From: Triops longicaudatus
Lineage: Eukaryota; Arthropoda; Branchiopoda; Notostraca; Triopsidae
Assembly: GCA_022885665.1 (NCBI GenBank)
Contig: JAGQDJ010000002.1
Coordinates: forward strand, 1 to 64,000
Length of the DNA stretch: 64,000 nucleotides
Direction of reading: 5' to 3'
Made by a program: the position numbers and the translations under genes. Below are positions 1 through 11,000 of the stretch, piece by piece. The notes beneath the pieces are model-generated. The model ran no database searches, was not told where the DNA came from, and saw only the letters and a list, made by a program, of their open reading frames with translations. Every line of letters begins with the position of its first letter. Within the stretch, counting starts at the first letter, position 1.

Positions 1-434
1 TATATATATATATTAATAAAAATATTCGTTAAATTTGTAGCCAATAACTCGAGCTGCGGACAGCTGACAGATAAGCACTTCGGTATGTCACCAATCCATT
101 TCTCCGCTGCATATTCCAAGTACCCACTGCGTGATAGGTAATACCCTGGTAGGCAAGAATAACGATTTTGCGATCCAACGGGCCTAATTCCACCTTTCAA
201 GACATTCGCGTAAGGCACTACTGGTGGATCATGACAAATATCCTGAAGCAATATACAAAACATTAGGATAAATTACAAGGAATGCGTATCCCTTCTATTT
301 ATTGGAATACCTGGAGGCAAATGGGTTGTTCTCCGAGCCATGGTCCATCTTTACCATAGGTTAAAATCGGACTGCCTTTTAGAGAAAAGCCCGGTTCGCA
401 GAAGTAAGTGACGCTGGTACCGAGTACTGGATTT
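1..434 (-). CDS. Partial sushi/CCP-module protein (two exons, runs off left edge)
   Basis: Two minus-strand exons encode complement-control-protein (sushi) modules, which usually mediate extracellular protein binding. Exon 434-311 opens after a TTTAG acceptor and ends at a CAG|GT donor; it gives the second half of one module (VTYFCEPGFSLKG ... GPWLGEQPIC). Exon 242-1 follows a TTCAG acceptor, continues in frame, and gives a nearly complete module with a first cysteine (CHDPPVVPYANV), the Y-x-C-x-x-GY core (RYSCLPGYYLS) and a W ... IPKC end, then the start of a third (VSCPQLE). In both modules the third cysteine is replaced by Tyr (ILTY, LEY), so the C1-C3 disulphide cannot form in the usual way. 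The gene continues to the left of the window. Its 5' end is unclear; a hydrophobic MEFLTIFLFVLGS start at 1084 on the same strand might be its signal peptide, but I could not find phase-compatible splice sites. Family confident, gene model not. Confidence 0.65.
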
Positions 435-492
435 CTAAAGACATACAATAAAAACGCACTGCTGGAAAATTGGAGAGAAAAGTTACCAATAC

Positions 493-655
493 CTTTGTTG
501 GCTACTGCCAAACCCAACAGTATCGCCAAAGACGTTAGGCCATGCCCTTTGCTCAAGTAATCGTTCACAGCTAATGGCTCTAGCTTGGCCAAGTGGCCCG
601 TAAGCTCTAAAGCCATGAGAAAACCAGCATGTTCTGGTTGCCAATCCGCTATGCG
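493..655 (-). CDS. APC1-like (anaphase-promoting complex subunit 1) exon
   Basis: A 163-nt minus-strand exon lies between a pyrimidine-rich CTCTCCAG acceptor and an AAAG|GTATTG donor. Its translation (EHAGFLMALELTGHL, then NDYLSKGHGLTSLAILLGLA) closely resembles, from memory, the PC-repeat region of ANAPC1, where vertebrate proteins read HAGFLLALGLNGHL and DYLTKGHEMTS. APC1 is the scaffold of the APC/C ubiquitin ligase in the nucleus. I see no other APC1 exon in the window. The exon sits 58 bp from a CCP exon on the same strand. If the donor at 493 is ignored, one open frame runs from 655 to 311 through both. It could be the last exon before the window edge of an APC1 gene overlapping the CCP gene, a displaced exon copy, or an assembly join. 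Homology confident, gene membership unknown. Confidence 0.6.
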
Positions 656-2775
656 CTGGAGAGAAAAAAAAAGAAGTGTTCAAAACACATGAATAAAAAA
701 AAAATACAAAATATGAATGGAAAATCCAGAAACACTTTCATATACTCTAGACTGACTTCATACTCCTAGAACAGTATATATTAAATAAGTATGTATTAAA
801 TAATTATATATTATATTTTACATTGGTTTAAAAAAATACCAATAAATTAAAAAACTTATGGTAGTCGCATCCACCCGGGTTCTGGGTCACTTGTACCTAG
901 TAAGCTGTAAGCAAGATTTGGCCGCTTGCTTGACAAACTGCCACCAGACCTTCGGGACCAGGAACTGGATAATAAGCCAAACACTTTGCACAAACACATT
1001 TCTGTATAAGTACCCATAAGATTAGCTCGTGTCGTTTAGGATAAATGGATCCTAGAACGAACAAAAAGATCGTCAGGAATTCCATGTAATTAAGAGCGGA
1101 TTTAAGTATCCGAATGGAATTGATACTCCGACTTGGACACTTATCAACGCTTGGATACTACGAATGGACACCGACTTGGCAGTTTGTTGTTTTGGACTAT
1201 TTTCGTGTTGAGTTCTTCGATACAGAAAAAAAAAACTCACTTCTTCACCCCATGTCACAAATTTGCCTTTCGATGGGGGGGGGGGCACAACACCATTACT
1301 TTACAGGCTGCCATGGCTTACACTGAGGTTTAGCAATGAAACGCACTGTCATTATTTAACGCCCATACAAGATGTTTTGCTTGCCAAGCCGAACCAAAAC
1401 ATAGCATAGCCACCTTGCGGTCAGAATAGCTAAATTAGCGCGACGCTCAAAGTTTCCTGTTACCATCAGAGTTGCAAATCCTTAAATGTTCACGTTATTT
1501 CTTATGTTTCAATGTTGTGATTTACCGCTCCGCATGTACTACAAAGAATTCTTTTTCAAATTTTCACTCCAAGTGCTTCGAAGATTCCAATTAGTCGCAA
1601 ACGAACATCAAAGGCATGAAGGTCCCATTTTCTGCCTGCCACAACTCGTAGAGAGTCGTACCAAGTTCGTTAACACTTGTTTTGAGACAAAATATCATTG
1701 TTTCTAAGATTATGCAACTATTGAATTATTGGATTATATTTCGAGCTAAACAATTTTTTCTTTGTTCAGTTTCATACTGGTGTGAGCATAGCTCGTTTCA
1801 TTTCTTTCCCTGATTGTAATTCTCAAAATTAACAGATCATTATTAATTGTATTTTATTTTCATAATTTATTAGCTTACTTTTATTACTATGATTTTTGAC
1901 GTCTTTATTATACTAGTATTCTTTTTTTCTTTTTTAAGCAAAGAAACTTGCATCTAAGGTTGGGCCCATTAAATACTTACAGAAATGTTAGGTCAGTTTC
2001 TCGCCACGTATGATGGAGTAAAGCCAGTGAAGCTCAATGAAGAACGACAATAGATGAAAAGAAGTCAAATTATTGTTGGAAATTAGGGCTTTTGGGTAAA
2101 TAAATCGTATCCCTATGGTCAGTACACATTATTCAAATAGTCAAATCTCGAAGCTTTGGAACTATAATGTATGACATCTTCACTGTTAAACAAACGATAC
2201 GCCGATGACAATTATCACGGCGCTTGTCAAATACCGTGTTGGGTTAAATCAGATTCTTACCGACTCGAACCCGGATTTAAATCGGATTGAAGACCCTTTA
2301 TATAACATGCTAAGGCTTAAGAATTTTGACAAGCTCATTTTGGAGTGAGTTGAACTTGAGTTGAAGCAACCGTATTCAAGTGATTGGGAAAGAGCTTAAG
2401 TAAATAGCAACTTATTCGATGCGGACATAAAAGCTCACTTTCTGAACATTTAGGATAAAGGAGTGCTCAGTCTTTCTACTCAATGGAACGTGAAAAACTA
2501 GCGACAACTTAAAAGAGAGCGGATATTTTCCCTGGCCTCTTAGAAACTTTTCTTAGAATCCTTCTGACAACCAATATATTCTTTCAGCATTTTAATTATG
2601 TTACATGGCATTAGAAAGTCAACTTAGGCGCTCTAAACATTGAAACTTCATAGTAAACAAAACAGTCGAAAATTATGGAGGGCCTGTGCGTTTACAAATA
2701 TTTGCGATACATTAATAAAGATACATCTACAAAAATTTATATGTTGCGATACATTAAAAAAGTTGGACAATAAAA
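656..2775. other. Non-coding stretch, no confident gene
   Basis: AT-rich sequence with stops in all frames. It holds a G run (1276-1286), a hydrophobic signal-peptide-like ORF on the minus strand (1084 downwards, MEFLTIFLFVLGS) followed by a Cys-containing stretch to about 897, and nothing else I can identify. The short overlapping plus-strand ORFs at 1114-1333 look like chance. Confidence 0.5.
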
Positions 2776-2967
2776 CAGTGGTGGCGCCAGGGTTGCCCCG
2801 ACAGATATTCGGTTTCCCCGACGGGGTGTCAATACCCATTGACTGTATGCAGATACCCATTTATAGGTCTCCCCGATACCCATGTATGGCCTTCCCTGAC
2901 AGGGTGCCAGCAATTCCCCGACAGGGTGTATATATACACCTCTGACACCCCCCTGGCGCCGCCTCTG
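2776..2967. mobile_element. hAT-type MITE (192 bp)
   Basis: The left end CAGTGGTGGCGCCAGGG is matched by the right end, whose reverse complement is CAGAGGCGGCGCCAGGG (15 of 17 identical). The flanks are CAATAAAA and CAGTAAAA, an 8-bp target duplication with one mismatch, as expected for hAT transposition. The interior carries repeated CCCCGACAGGGTG-like units that are themselves partly palindromic. No coding capacity. Confidence 0.85.
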
Positions 2968-3373
2968 CAGTAAAATAAACGAACGGGCGTAACGTGGAAC
3001 TCGAAAATCCAGCCAGAAGGCTTTCTGCGTGATCTGAATTCTTTTAATCAGGGCTTGGATTTTTTATTTGAACTTTAATTCTAGGGAGAGGTGAGACTTT
3101 CGACTTAGTGCTGGATTGTATTTAGAGACCGAAATGGGCTTGGAGTTCCTCGGAGTTCCTATTTTTAGGCTTAGGCACAAGTCTGTGTTAAATCATAAGC
3201 GTTGCTTTAATTATCCTTTAGAAGGCCACCTAGCAGTACGTGGAACAACCTGCTGATCTGTGCGAGGTATCAAACTTTACGGTTAGCTGGTCAGAGCTGC
3301 CATCTATACTTGAGCAATTGCAAAACACGCGGTGTATGTAAATAAAAACAGTATATAAATTATATGACAAAAA
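2968..3373. other. Upstream region of the FASTK-domain gene
   Basis: About 400 bp between the MITE and the FASTK start codon. It is AT-rich. A TATATAAATTATATGA tract ends about 8 bp before the start codon, too close to act as an ordinary TATA box. No other element recognised. Confidence 0.35.
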
Positions 3374-5682
3374 ATGGCAGTTTTCGGAAAACGGTGTAGT
3401 TTTTCGCTATACAGAAATCTTAGGAATCAAATGCATCCTAAGCATATTTTCTGTATACGTTCGTACAGCGCCTCCTTCTACGACGCTGAAAATAAACATG
3501 CTTACAGTATCATAAGTAAGCATTCCTTTCAGTTCAAACTCCCGTCGTCAACATCGTCGTCTACTTCCAGCGTTTACAAAGAATTCCTAGAACCACTTAT
3601 TGTTGAAAAACCCCAATCGACAGTAGTGGAAACAGTGTCATGCTTAAGCAACCTGTCTGATGTGGACTACTTAGAATTGATTTCGTTCGTCGCACGTCGT
3701 AAACTAGAAGAAAATGAAAACCCAGCTAATTTCGACCTCAAACAATTGATACGTGCGCTGGACGTAGAAAATTGCCGAAGACTTCCACAGTGGACGCTCA
3801 ACCAAGCCTTGCAAGCAGCTGAAATGTTTTATCAGCTTAAATACAGTCGTAGCTCTTCCTTCAACGCAGCCCTAATAGGCCATTTCGCTCAAAGTATTCA
3901 CAAATTCACCTCCACGGAATTGCTTCGGTATATGTTTCATCTTAACCTCAGTCGCAACTTTCATTGTAGCCTCAATTCAAAAGAACTCGAATTCGCCTTA
4001 CTCCGGCATCTGAATGCCTATGATATAGAAGACCTTTGCGTGGTGGCAATGGCGTTCTTTAAGTGTCAGAAACCTATCAAGAACTTGAATATAGTGCAAT
4101 ACATCATCCGCAAGCTACTTGCGCACTCAACATCCGTAAGTGATGTTAGTCTAGCCGCTTTATTAAAAGCTATCCGCCTAAGTGGCCGGCTCGACACCGA
4201 GCTAGTTACGTCCATCAAACGCTTACAGTGTGTCTTCTACGATCAGGTTCCGCGTCTCAACTTCATGAACTGCTTACATTTGGTACTCGTTGGTAGCGGG
4301 ATAAATTTTTTTAACCACTCATTACTGGAAAGTGTTTCGCAAAAGTTTCTTAGCAATTCGACCGCCATCCGTCTCAAGGAATTGGAACGCCTAGCATTCA
4401 CCTTATCGTTTACACAGTGGGATTTACCTTCTAGTGAACAGTTTTGGACCGTATTGGAAAAAGAACTCATGAGTCCTGAACGACAAACTGAAATTGAAGC
4501 CTACCCAGGGTCTTTCATTGCAGCAGTACTTTACTTCATCATTAGCGAAAGGTTCCCCGAGCCTCTAATCCAACGTGTTCTTGACAAGTCTTTCATCGAA
4601 TCGTCTATGGGTAAATTGAACAAAATAAATAACTACCCGATATATGCTTTAAAACAATCACTTAAAATTGTAGTAATTCAATGTACAAAATGGAAGCCTT
4701 TAAAATTAAATTAGGTAACGTTTTCCACAACAGAAATGGAGTTAAAATAAAAATAAAATAAAAAAGAGCAAATTAATATAATTCAAAATTACCTAATAAA
4801 GGCAATGAAAATTTTTCAAAGACACGAAAGAACAGTAAGGAACATACACCAGAATATGATAATTAAAATAAAGTATTAAAATCGAAAATGTTACAAGATG
4901 AAGGTCAAAACTTGCGCTATCCAATTCTCTTCTAGGCAAATTGTATCGAGATATGCTTAGATCTTTGCTGATTATTGAGCAATCCTGCCAGATTGAGAAA
5001 CCAGATTTGAGAATCCCGAAGTTGGATCCCAAGCTTGCCAAAGACATCCTGAAAGTATATCTTAGAAGAAGATTATGAAAGAAAGATTGAAGAACGAATT
5101 ACCTATTTTGTAGGATCATGCCTCATTTTTCGCCGAGGTCGATAAAAAGCCAACCGCTACTGATAATTTCTTGTCCGACTTGCGTTCAACATTGCGCACC
5201 CTGACGCAGAACCGCGTTGAGCAACGGCACGTGCTTCCCTATTTCCCCATCCCAGGTTAAACCCTATGCAAACTTAATGAGACTTTTTACATAAATCTTT
5301 CTGGTGGGGTAAATTTATAGATTTACTTGTGGCGATGGACGCTGCTGGGCAAGTACAATCGTTCCCTGCTTCTTGCGACGTCGATTCCACTACCGGACCG
5401 TTCCATCGCATTTGCATAGTAGTGGGCACGCGAGGCATGTTCCTTCACAATTCGCCCCAGCCAACGGGTAACTTGAGTCTCAAAATCCGTCTGCTCCGTT
5501 GCTTAGGCTACCGAGTCATCACAGTAAGTAAAAACTTGGCCCCAGCGCAAGCGAATCATGTGCTGCAATTACATAAGTCGTCCTTTATGACTCGTTTGAG
5601 TGCGGCCATAAAGAAGCTCCTTAACTCATATCTCGAATATTCTACGTTCGCGTTTAACTCCATCTCTTTAACTAGGAAATAG
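3374..5682 (+). CDS. FAST kinase domain-containing protein (RAP domain), mitochondrial
   Basis: Four exons, 3374-4610, 4936-5054, 5114-5255 and 5321-5682, join with agreeing phases to a 619-residue protein. The N-terminus (MAVFGKRCSFSLYRNLRN) is Arg-rich with no acidic residues, as in a mitochondrial targeting sequence. A long helical-repeat region follows, typical of the FAST_1/FAST_2 part of FASTK-family proteins. The last exon carries the RAP domain, recognised by LSLKIRLLRCLGYRVITVS. Family members bind mitochondrial RNA and act in mRNA processing or stability and in ribosome assembly. Length fits the family (roughly 550-850). I cannot tell which FASTKD paralogue it is. A GTAAGT inside the last exon (after GYRVIT) could be a donor, but read-through keeps a RAP-like tail (HKSSFMTRLSAAIKKLL), so I treat it as coding. 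Neighbours are unrelated. Confidence 0.85.
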
Positions 5683-8075
5683 ACTATATTCTATCTACAC
5701 TGTACTATCTACACAATTGTTTAAAAAAAAATCGTTATTTTCTTATTACTTTTTCGCGCATTTCTCGTTATCAATCATCTGATTGTGTTACGCTTACTTT
5801 ATTCCATACATGTGTTTTTGAATAGAAACTAAGTCCAGGTTCCATTTATGAATAGGTGCCGTGGTTCGAGTACCAGCGTCTGAATTCAAATTTAAGCAAG
5901 GTATCTTACCTTCAAAACAAATTGAAAAGCGCCTTACGGAACACAAAGCGACCGCCTTTTTGATCCTGTATCGATTTTTGGGGTAGAATAAAGTGAACTT
6001 CGTAAGTTAGCGAAGCCCTACTATGTTTCCCTCAATTTTTGCTTCTCTCCCTCCCCTTGGTCACCCTGTTTTCGTCCCTACCTTACCTTTTTCCCCGCCC
6101 CATCATTCTTGTCCCATCCCATAACTGTTAATTATAGAAAAGTCTCTTACATGCGAAGCCGTCAAATATTCACCTTGATCCAAGGCTCTGTGCTCTGGTC
6201 TACTCTTGGACCCTTTTTCCTACCTCCCTTTTACCATGCCATAAAACTCAAATCCTGCCATGTACGTATGTCCTATATGCAATATAGCTCACGTGACTTC
6301 TCATGTAACAACTCGGTGTCGATGTCACTACACTACCGGATCGATGTAATTTTCGGGCTTAGGCAAAAAAAGTTGCGAAGGATAGTTTTACTACTCAGTA
6401 AAAGGTCAGTGATACTTCATAGGTGGAAGCTCACTAACCATGTAGTGAAGCCTTGACTAACGTTTTCGAAGAAGAACGGTCTCCATGTAGAACAATGGAG
6501 ACAAATTCATGTGGGGTACGGGCTTAGAAAAGTTTTCGAAGGAAGCTTTATATTACGGAATCAAATTGAGTACAGATCATAATCACAATACAGGTTTTCC
6601 TTTAATAGGACAATATTCTGGGGGCGGTACAACTTCTATTCGACAGGGCACCATTTTATCCTAGATACGCCTCGGAGTGTTAATGTAACTACTAAGCTCG
6701 AGATTAACGGGGTGAAGAGAATGGCTAATAACTTCAGGAAACACAGGTTTCAGACCCTTTTCTTCGTTCGAGAAGTCGTTTAAAAGAACGCCCATTTTTA
6801 AAAAATGTCCCCTACAAACTAGTTAAAGGCGATTCGCTTTCTGCAATATTACTAAATATCCTTCCTTGTCCGCTAGATATTATGATTTAAACCATAACGG
6901 ATGAGCTGGTCATGGATTTTTAAGCAGCTCTTGCGAAATCGCCTGTACTGTTTAACAAGTATAGTAGGGATAGGTACACCAAAACCGAAGCCTTATTTCT
7001 CACAACTGTTCAATCCTGTCCAAATTTCACTTCTTTTTATCTCCAGATTCTTTTTAGCGTAAGGTATCACAGTAATTCATCGAAATTAACCAAAGGAAAC
7101 GCTTTTATCCTAACCACGGCGACAATGACAATTCCTAACGCGGTTACCTTACTGGAGGTTACTAAAAACTGGATTTGCGAAAGAATGGCGCGGGAAACCG
7201 CACATTCAAACATCGTTTAGTTAGTGTATGACTGTTTGCGTTGCTTATTTCGTCTTTTTCTTCCTCTTATCCAACTTTGACGGGCACTGCAACTAAATGA
7301 AGGCTTCCTGTGAGTGAATAAACTGCGATGTTACTTGAACGCTAACTAGAAATACTCAACGAGTTGAATAAGTTAGTCTTTTTCGTGTGTGTGACTTAAG
7401 CTCACTCTAGGCACTTTGATAAAAATATATGTAAGGTACAGATAAACTTCAAGTAAACAGTCCCACTACAAATATAAAAGAAGGTGAAAATTGCGATAAA
7501 TTGAAGAAGCAAGGAAGAAAAAATTTAAATGAGTACTAGCCTTCCTGCGAAGTCAACGTAACTCTTAACAATCTCCTCGTTACGTGCTTATGGGCTGGTC
7601 CTGGTCTTGGCCAAGTCTTGCTTCGTAAGAGCCAATTTGCAGTCTCATCTCGGGTAAGGCGTGAAATGAAAGGTGGTTTTAGTGAGGGGCCTCCGTTCTT
7701 GCCACTCCAATTTACAACTATCGATCTATCTTCATAAAAACGAGTAGATCTGGGTTAAAGTAGTTGTGCGTGCGTTTTCTGCCTGTTCTCTTGGTCCTAC
7801 GACTCTACGATGGGGTTCGTGGCCCCATTTGCGACGATTGTTGCTGGTTAAAGGCACGCTGAAGCTAACGTACAGCTTCGTACGACGCCGACGCCGACGA
7901 CGCTGGCGTTCAGGTATATATTACCACTGCTTGCTTCCTCCTCCCTTCCCGAGTTTTGACCAGGTAAAAGGTTTCTCTCGCGCTCACTTTGAACTCAACA
8001 ACTTGCGTGTGCAGTTGTTTAAGTGTTGAGAGCTCAGGTACCTATGGCCAACGCAGACATTCAGCACACGTGACC
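5683..8075 (+). other. Intergenic and 5' region of the THSD1-like gene
   Basis: About 2.4 kb without a supportable gene. It has a pyrimidine-rich tract (6025-6120) and an ORF at 6109-6456 that shows no domain or splice context. Towards 7780-8070 base composition rises and there is an ACGCCG trinucleotide tract (7880-7905), consistent with a promoter and 5' UTR for the gene starting at 8076. Confidence 0.4.
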
Positions 8076-11000
8076 ATGTGCTGGTTCAGCTGTTGGAGAT
8101 GGCTCCTTTTCATCCCCCTCTTCACCCTTGTGCACGGTAAGTTAAAACTCTCCCTTACAGTCTTCACGCATGGATGCATTTTATTCGGAAAATAATACGG
8201 GGCGTTGTTCGGATGGATAGGTTTTGGTTTACGCGATTTCCGGATCCTATTGCCGAAAGAATATGTGGCTTTATCAGGCGAATTGACTGTGCGTGTCCAA
8301 CATGATTCGTCGCCTAGGACGATTCAGCCCGGTTTCTTAATTAATGCATCTGCGTTAGAAGCTTACCGCAACCTGTCATTACTTTTACGCCAAGATGTCG
8401 AAAGCACACCATTGGCCTTGCAGCAAGTGGCGTGGTCCGGGTTTGCGAACATTAGCGCGCAAATATGGGAAGCGCAAGTCAACTTTTCCTGCGGCGATAT
8501 TCCGCACGGCGGCCGCTTTGTCGTTCAATTGTTATTCGGCCAAGAAGTTTTGGCGAAAAGTGAACCGTTGGATGTGCGATGGCCCGTTTTACGTATGGAA
8601 GTGCCTTTGACGGTGGAAACGTACCGCACACCATTTACGGTACGCATGTACTTATCTCAAGTGGTGTGTTATCCCTTAAGAACGCATTTCTTAGCCTGGG
8701 CAGAGTTGGTCCACTGTGCTTGGAACTCGCCCTGTATTATAGAAAGTGAGAATCAAATCCACGCGAGGGTCGAAATGACGCAATTCATGAAAGCTGACCC
8801 CTTGGAAGCCACGTTTCCTTGCACCAACATTAGTCATTCGGGACATTACCGCGTCTTTTTGCGCGCTAACACTTCCCAAAGCGCTAAAGAAGTCGTGGCT
8901 ATAAGTAATGCAATCCAGGTGACGCTCAGCGAGCTTTTCGACGTTCACATTAGGGCTAAGACAGTGATTCCTTGTACCAAGGATTGGGTGGTAGTGTACC
9001 AACATCCACCGTGTATTGGCGAGCAAGACAAAATTCGCGTATTTGGGCGGTTACCCAATAATGTCAGCGCGGGGTTTCCTGTTTCCAAAATGGATTATTT
9101 GTTCGAAAAACGGGTAGTTCCAGGCCGTCGCGCACTTTCATTTCCATGCCCGGGTTTCAGCACCGTTTATGAATATTTTTGCTTTCGGTACGTGAACACT
9201 GCACCTAACGGAGCCGTCTCCGACGTCGCCGAAGCTTGCCTTCCAGCCTCAAACCATTCAGGTATAATATCAGGGTGAACGCCTCCCTGCAACTTTTTCA
9301 ATTTCTGCCACCAATAACAGGGTTAGGGGAATGTAACGGTGAAGGAGACGAGGAAGAAAAAAACATATGTGACATTTCCCATTGTCGTGCTCCTTGTTCT
9401 CAGTCTACGGGGTCATGTGCACGATTCACCGCCCTCTCCGTATTGATTAACGATAAACTTGCAGGTCAACAACGCAAACCGTAGTTGTCAGGTGAAAACC
9501 AAGTACATCGACCTAACCTCAGTGAACAAATTACGGGTACAACACTGAAGGGATACAAGAAAGGAAAAAGCTATATGCTACTCGAGGGAGTCATCAGACA
9601 GGCTTCCTTACTTAACTTTCCTTGCACCGGCTACGGAAGGCTATCGGGATCACATCTCTTCTTGCAAAGTTTCGTCCTACTCAGCAGGAAAGAGGGAGAA
9701 AAATGTCTTGCCGTGTCTTCAAAGGAAATTAAACTTCGTTTAGCACCCTCTATATTTAATGACATCACTATCCTCGCCGGTGCACTTAATTTCCTCCTTT
9801 TTTTCCTCTTCCCTTTTTCTAAAAAAAATAGAGTTTCGGGAAGGAAGGTGGAGTTCATGGTCTAATTGGTCTTCATGCTCTGGAATCTGCAATCAAGGCT
9901 TTCGTCACAGATATCGCATTTGCAATAATCCATCGCCTTCCAACGCGGGACCATATTGTCGAGTAAGAATATATTAGTATACTATTAAAGAAATAATAAA
10001 TGTGTTGATATATTGCTTAGATGTGTTATTCTTATTCATTTGAGTGTTTGTTGCTTTAGTTGCTTATTTTTGTAACACTGAAGCTTTCTTGCTTTTGTGT
10101 ATGTTTATTCATTCTCTTTTGTCTCCTCTATATATTTTAAATTTTCACAGATTTTAGGATTTTTTAAATTATAACGCCACCTTTCGTATAATTTTCCAAA
10201 TTTATTTTTCGTTTTTTAATACCTTCCAATTTCATTCTATTTTCTTGGTTCTTTTCACTTCGTTTCCTTCATTGAACTGTTTGTTTACCTGTGAACCAGG
10301 GCAGCCCCCTGCAGATGGAAACGTGTCAGTTAAATCCATGCTCCGAACCTACGACAACTATGTCGCCGTTCTACGTGTCTCTCGAGCACGCCAGTCAAGA
10401 CCTGTGCCAATGTGACTGTCAATGGAACTTGGAGTTCAATCAAACTTTGACATGGGCCGTCTCAACTGCCAGGTGTCCTCATGGGGGTGTCAATATCGTT
10501 CGGGTACGTGTGCTTGGCATCAAGGTTCCGAAATTCCCACCCCTTGAGCATACCCTTTCATATCTTTCAAAGAACTTCGAAGTCCATAAAACTCAATTCT
10601 TATCGTTTGGGTCCTATAATTAGGTTCCCGAAAAGTTGGTTGTTCTGGTAGAAGTGGAATACCTTCGGCTGGACTGCGACTACGACCCTGTGTTAATCAT
10701 CCGTGACGGCTTTTCGTCGGTATCGACCGTAGTGGCATATTTGGACCAAAATATGCCGATCCGTCTCCTGTCATCCACTCCAGCTATCCATTTGCAACTC
10801 ATGGCCACTCTCCCAGCCAACAATTCCTTCTGCATTGCTGGAGTCGTTCTGCATGTGTCAGCGTCAAGTAATTTTACTAGAAACAAACATTTCCTTTGCT
10901 TTGGATCCGTTCAATAATGTAATCGTTTGCTACAGACATAACTACGTCACCTGCTACTACTCAGTTAAGCTATATGGACGCTTATGGCACTGCAAGTCCT

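Noticed and set aside
897..1084. MEFLTIFLFVLGS ... CLAYYPVPGPEG as signal peptide and first half-module of the CCP gene
   Set aside because: Attractive, but no donor gives the phase needed by the CCP exon at 434; kept only as a possibility.
1114..1333. Overlapping plus-strand ORFs around a G run
   Set aside because: Two frames open over the same bases, no domain; chance ORFs beside a homopolymer.
3335..3373. TATATAA tract just before the FASTK start codon
   Set aside because: It ends about 8 bp from the ATG, too close for a TATA box with a usable 5' UTR.
6109..6456. 115-codon plus-strand ORF upstream of the THSD1-like gene
   Set aside because: No recognisable motif or splice context; likely chance.
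9485..9865. 126-codon ORF between THSD1 exons 2 and 3
   Set aside because: Exon 2 (phase 1) joins exactly to the TSP1 exon at 9832; this ORF starts and ends without splice logic and overlaps the TSP1 exon in another frame.
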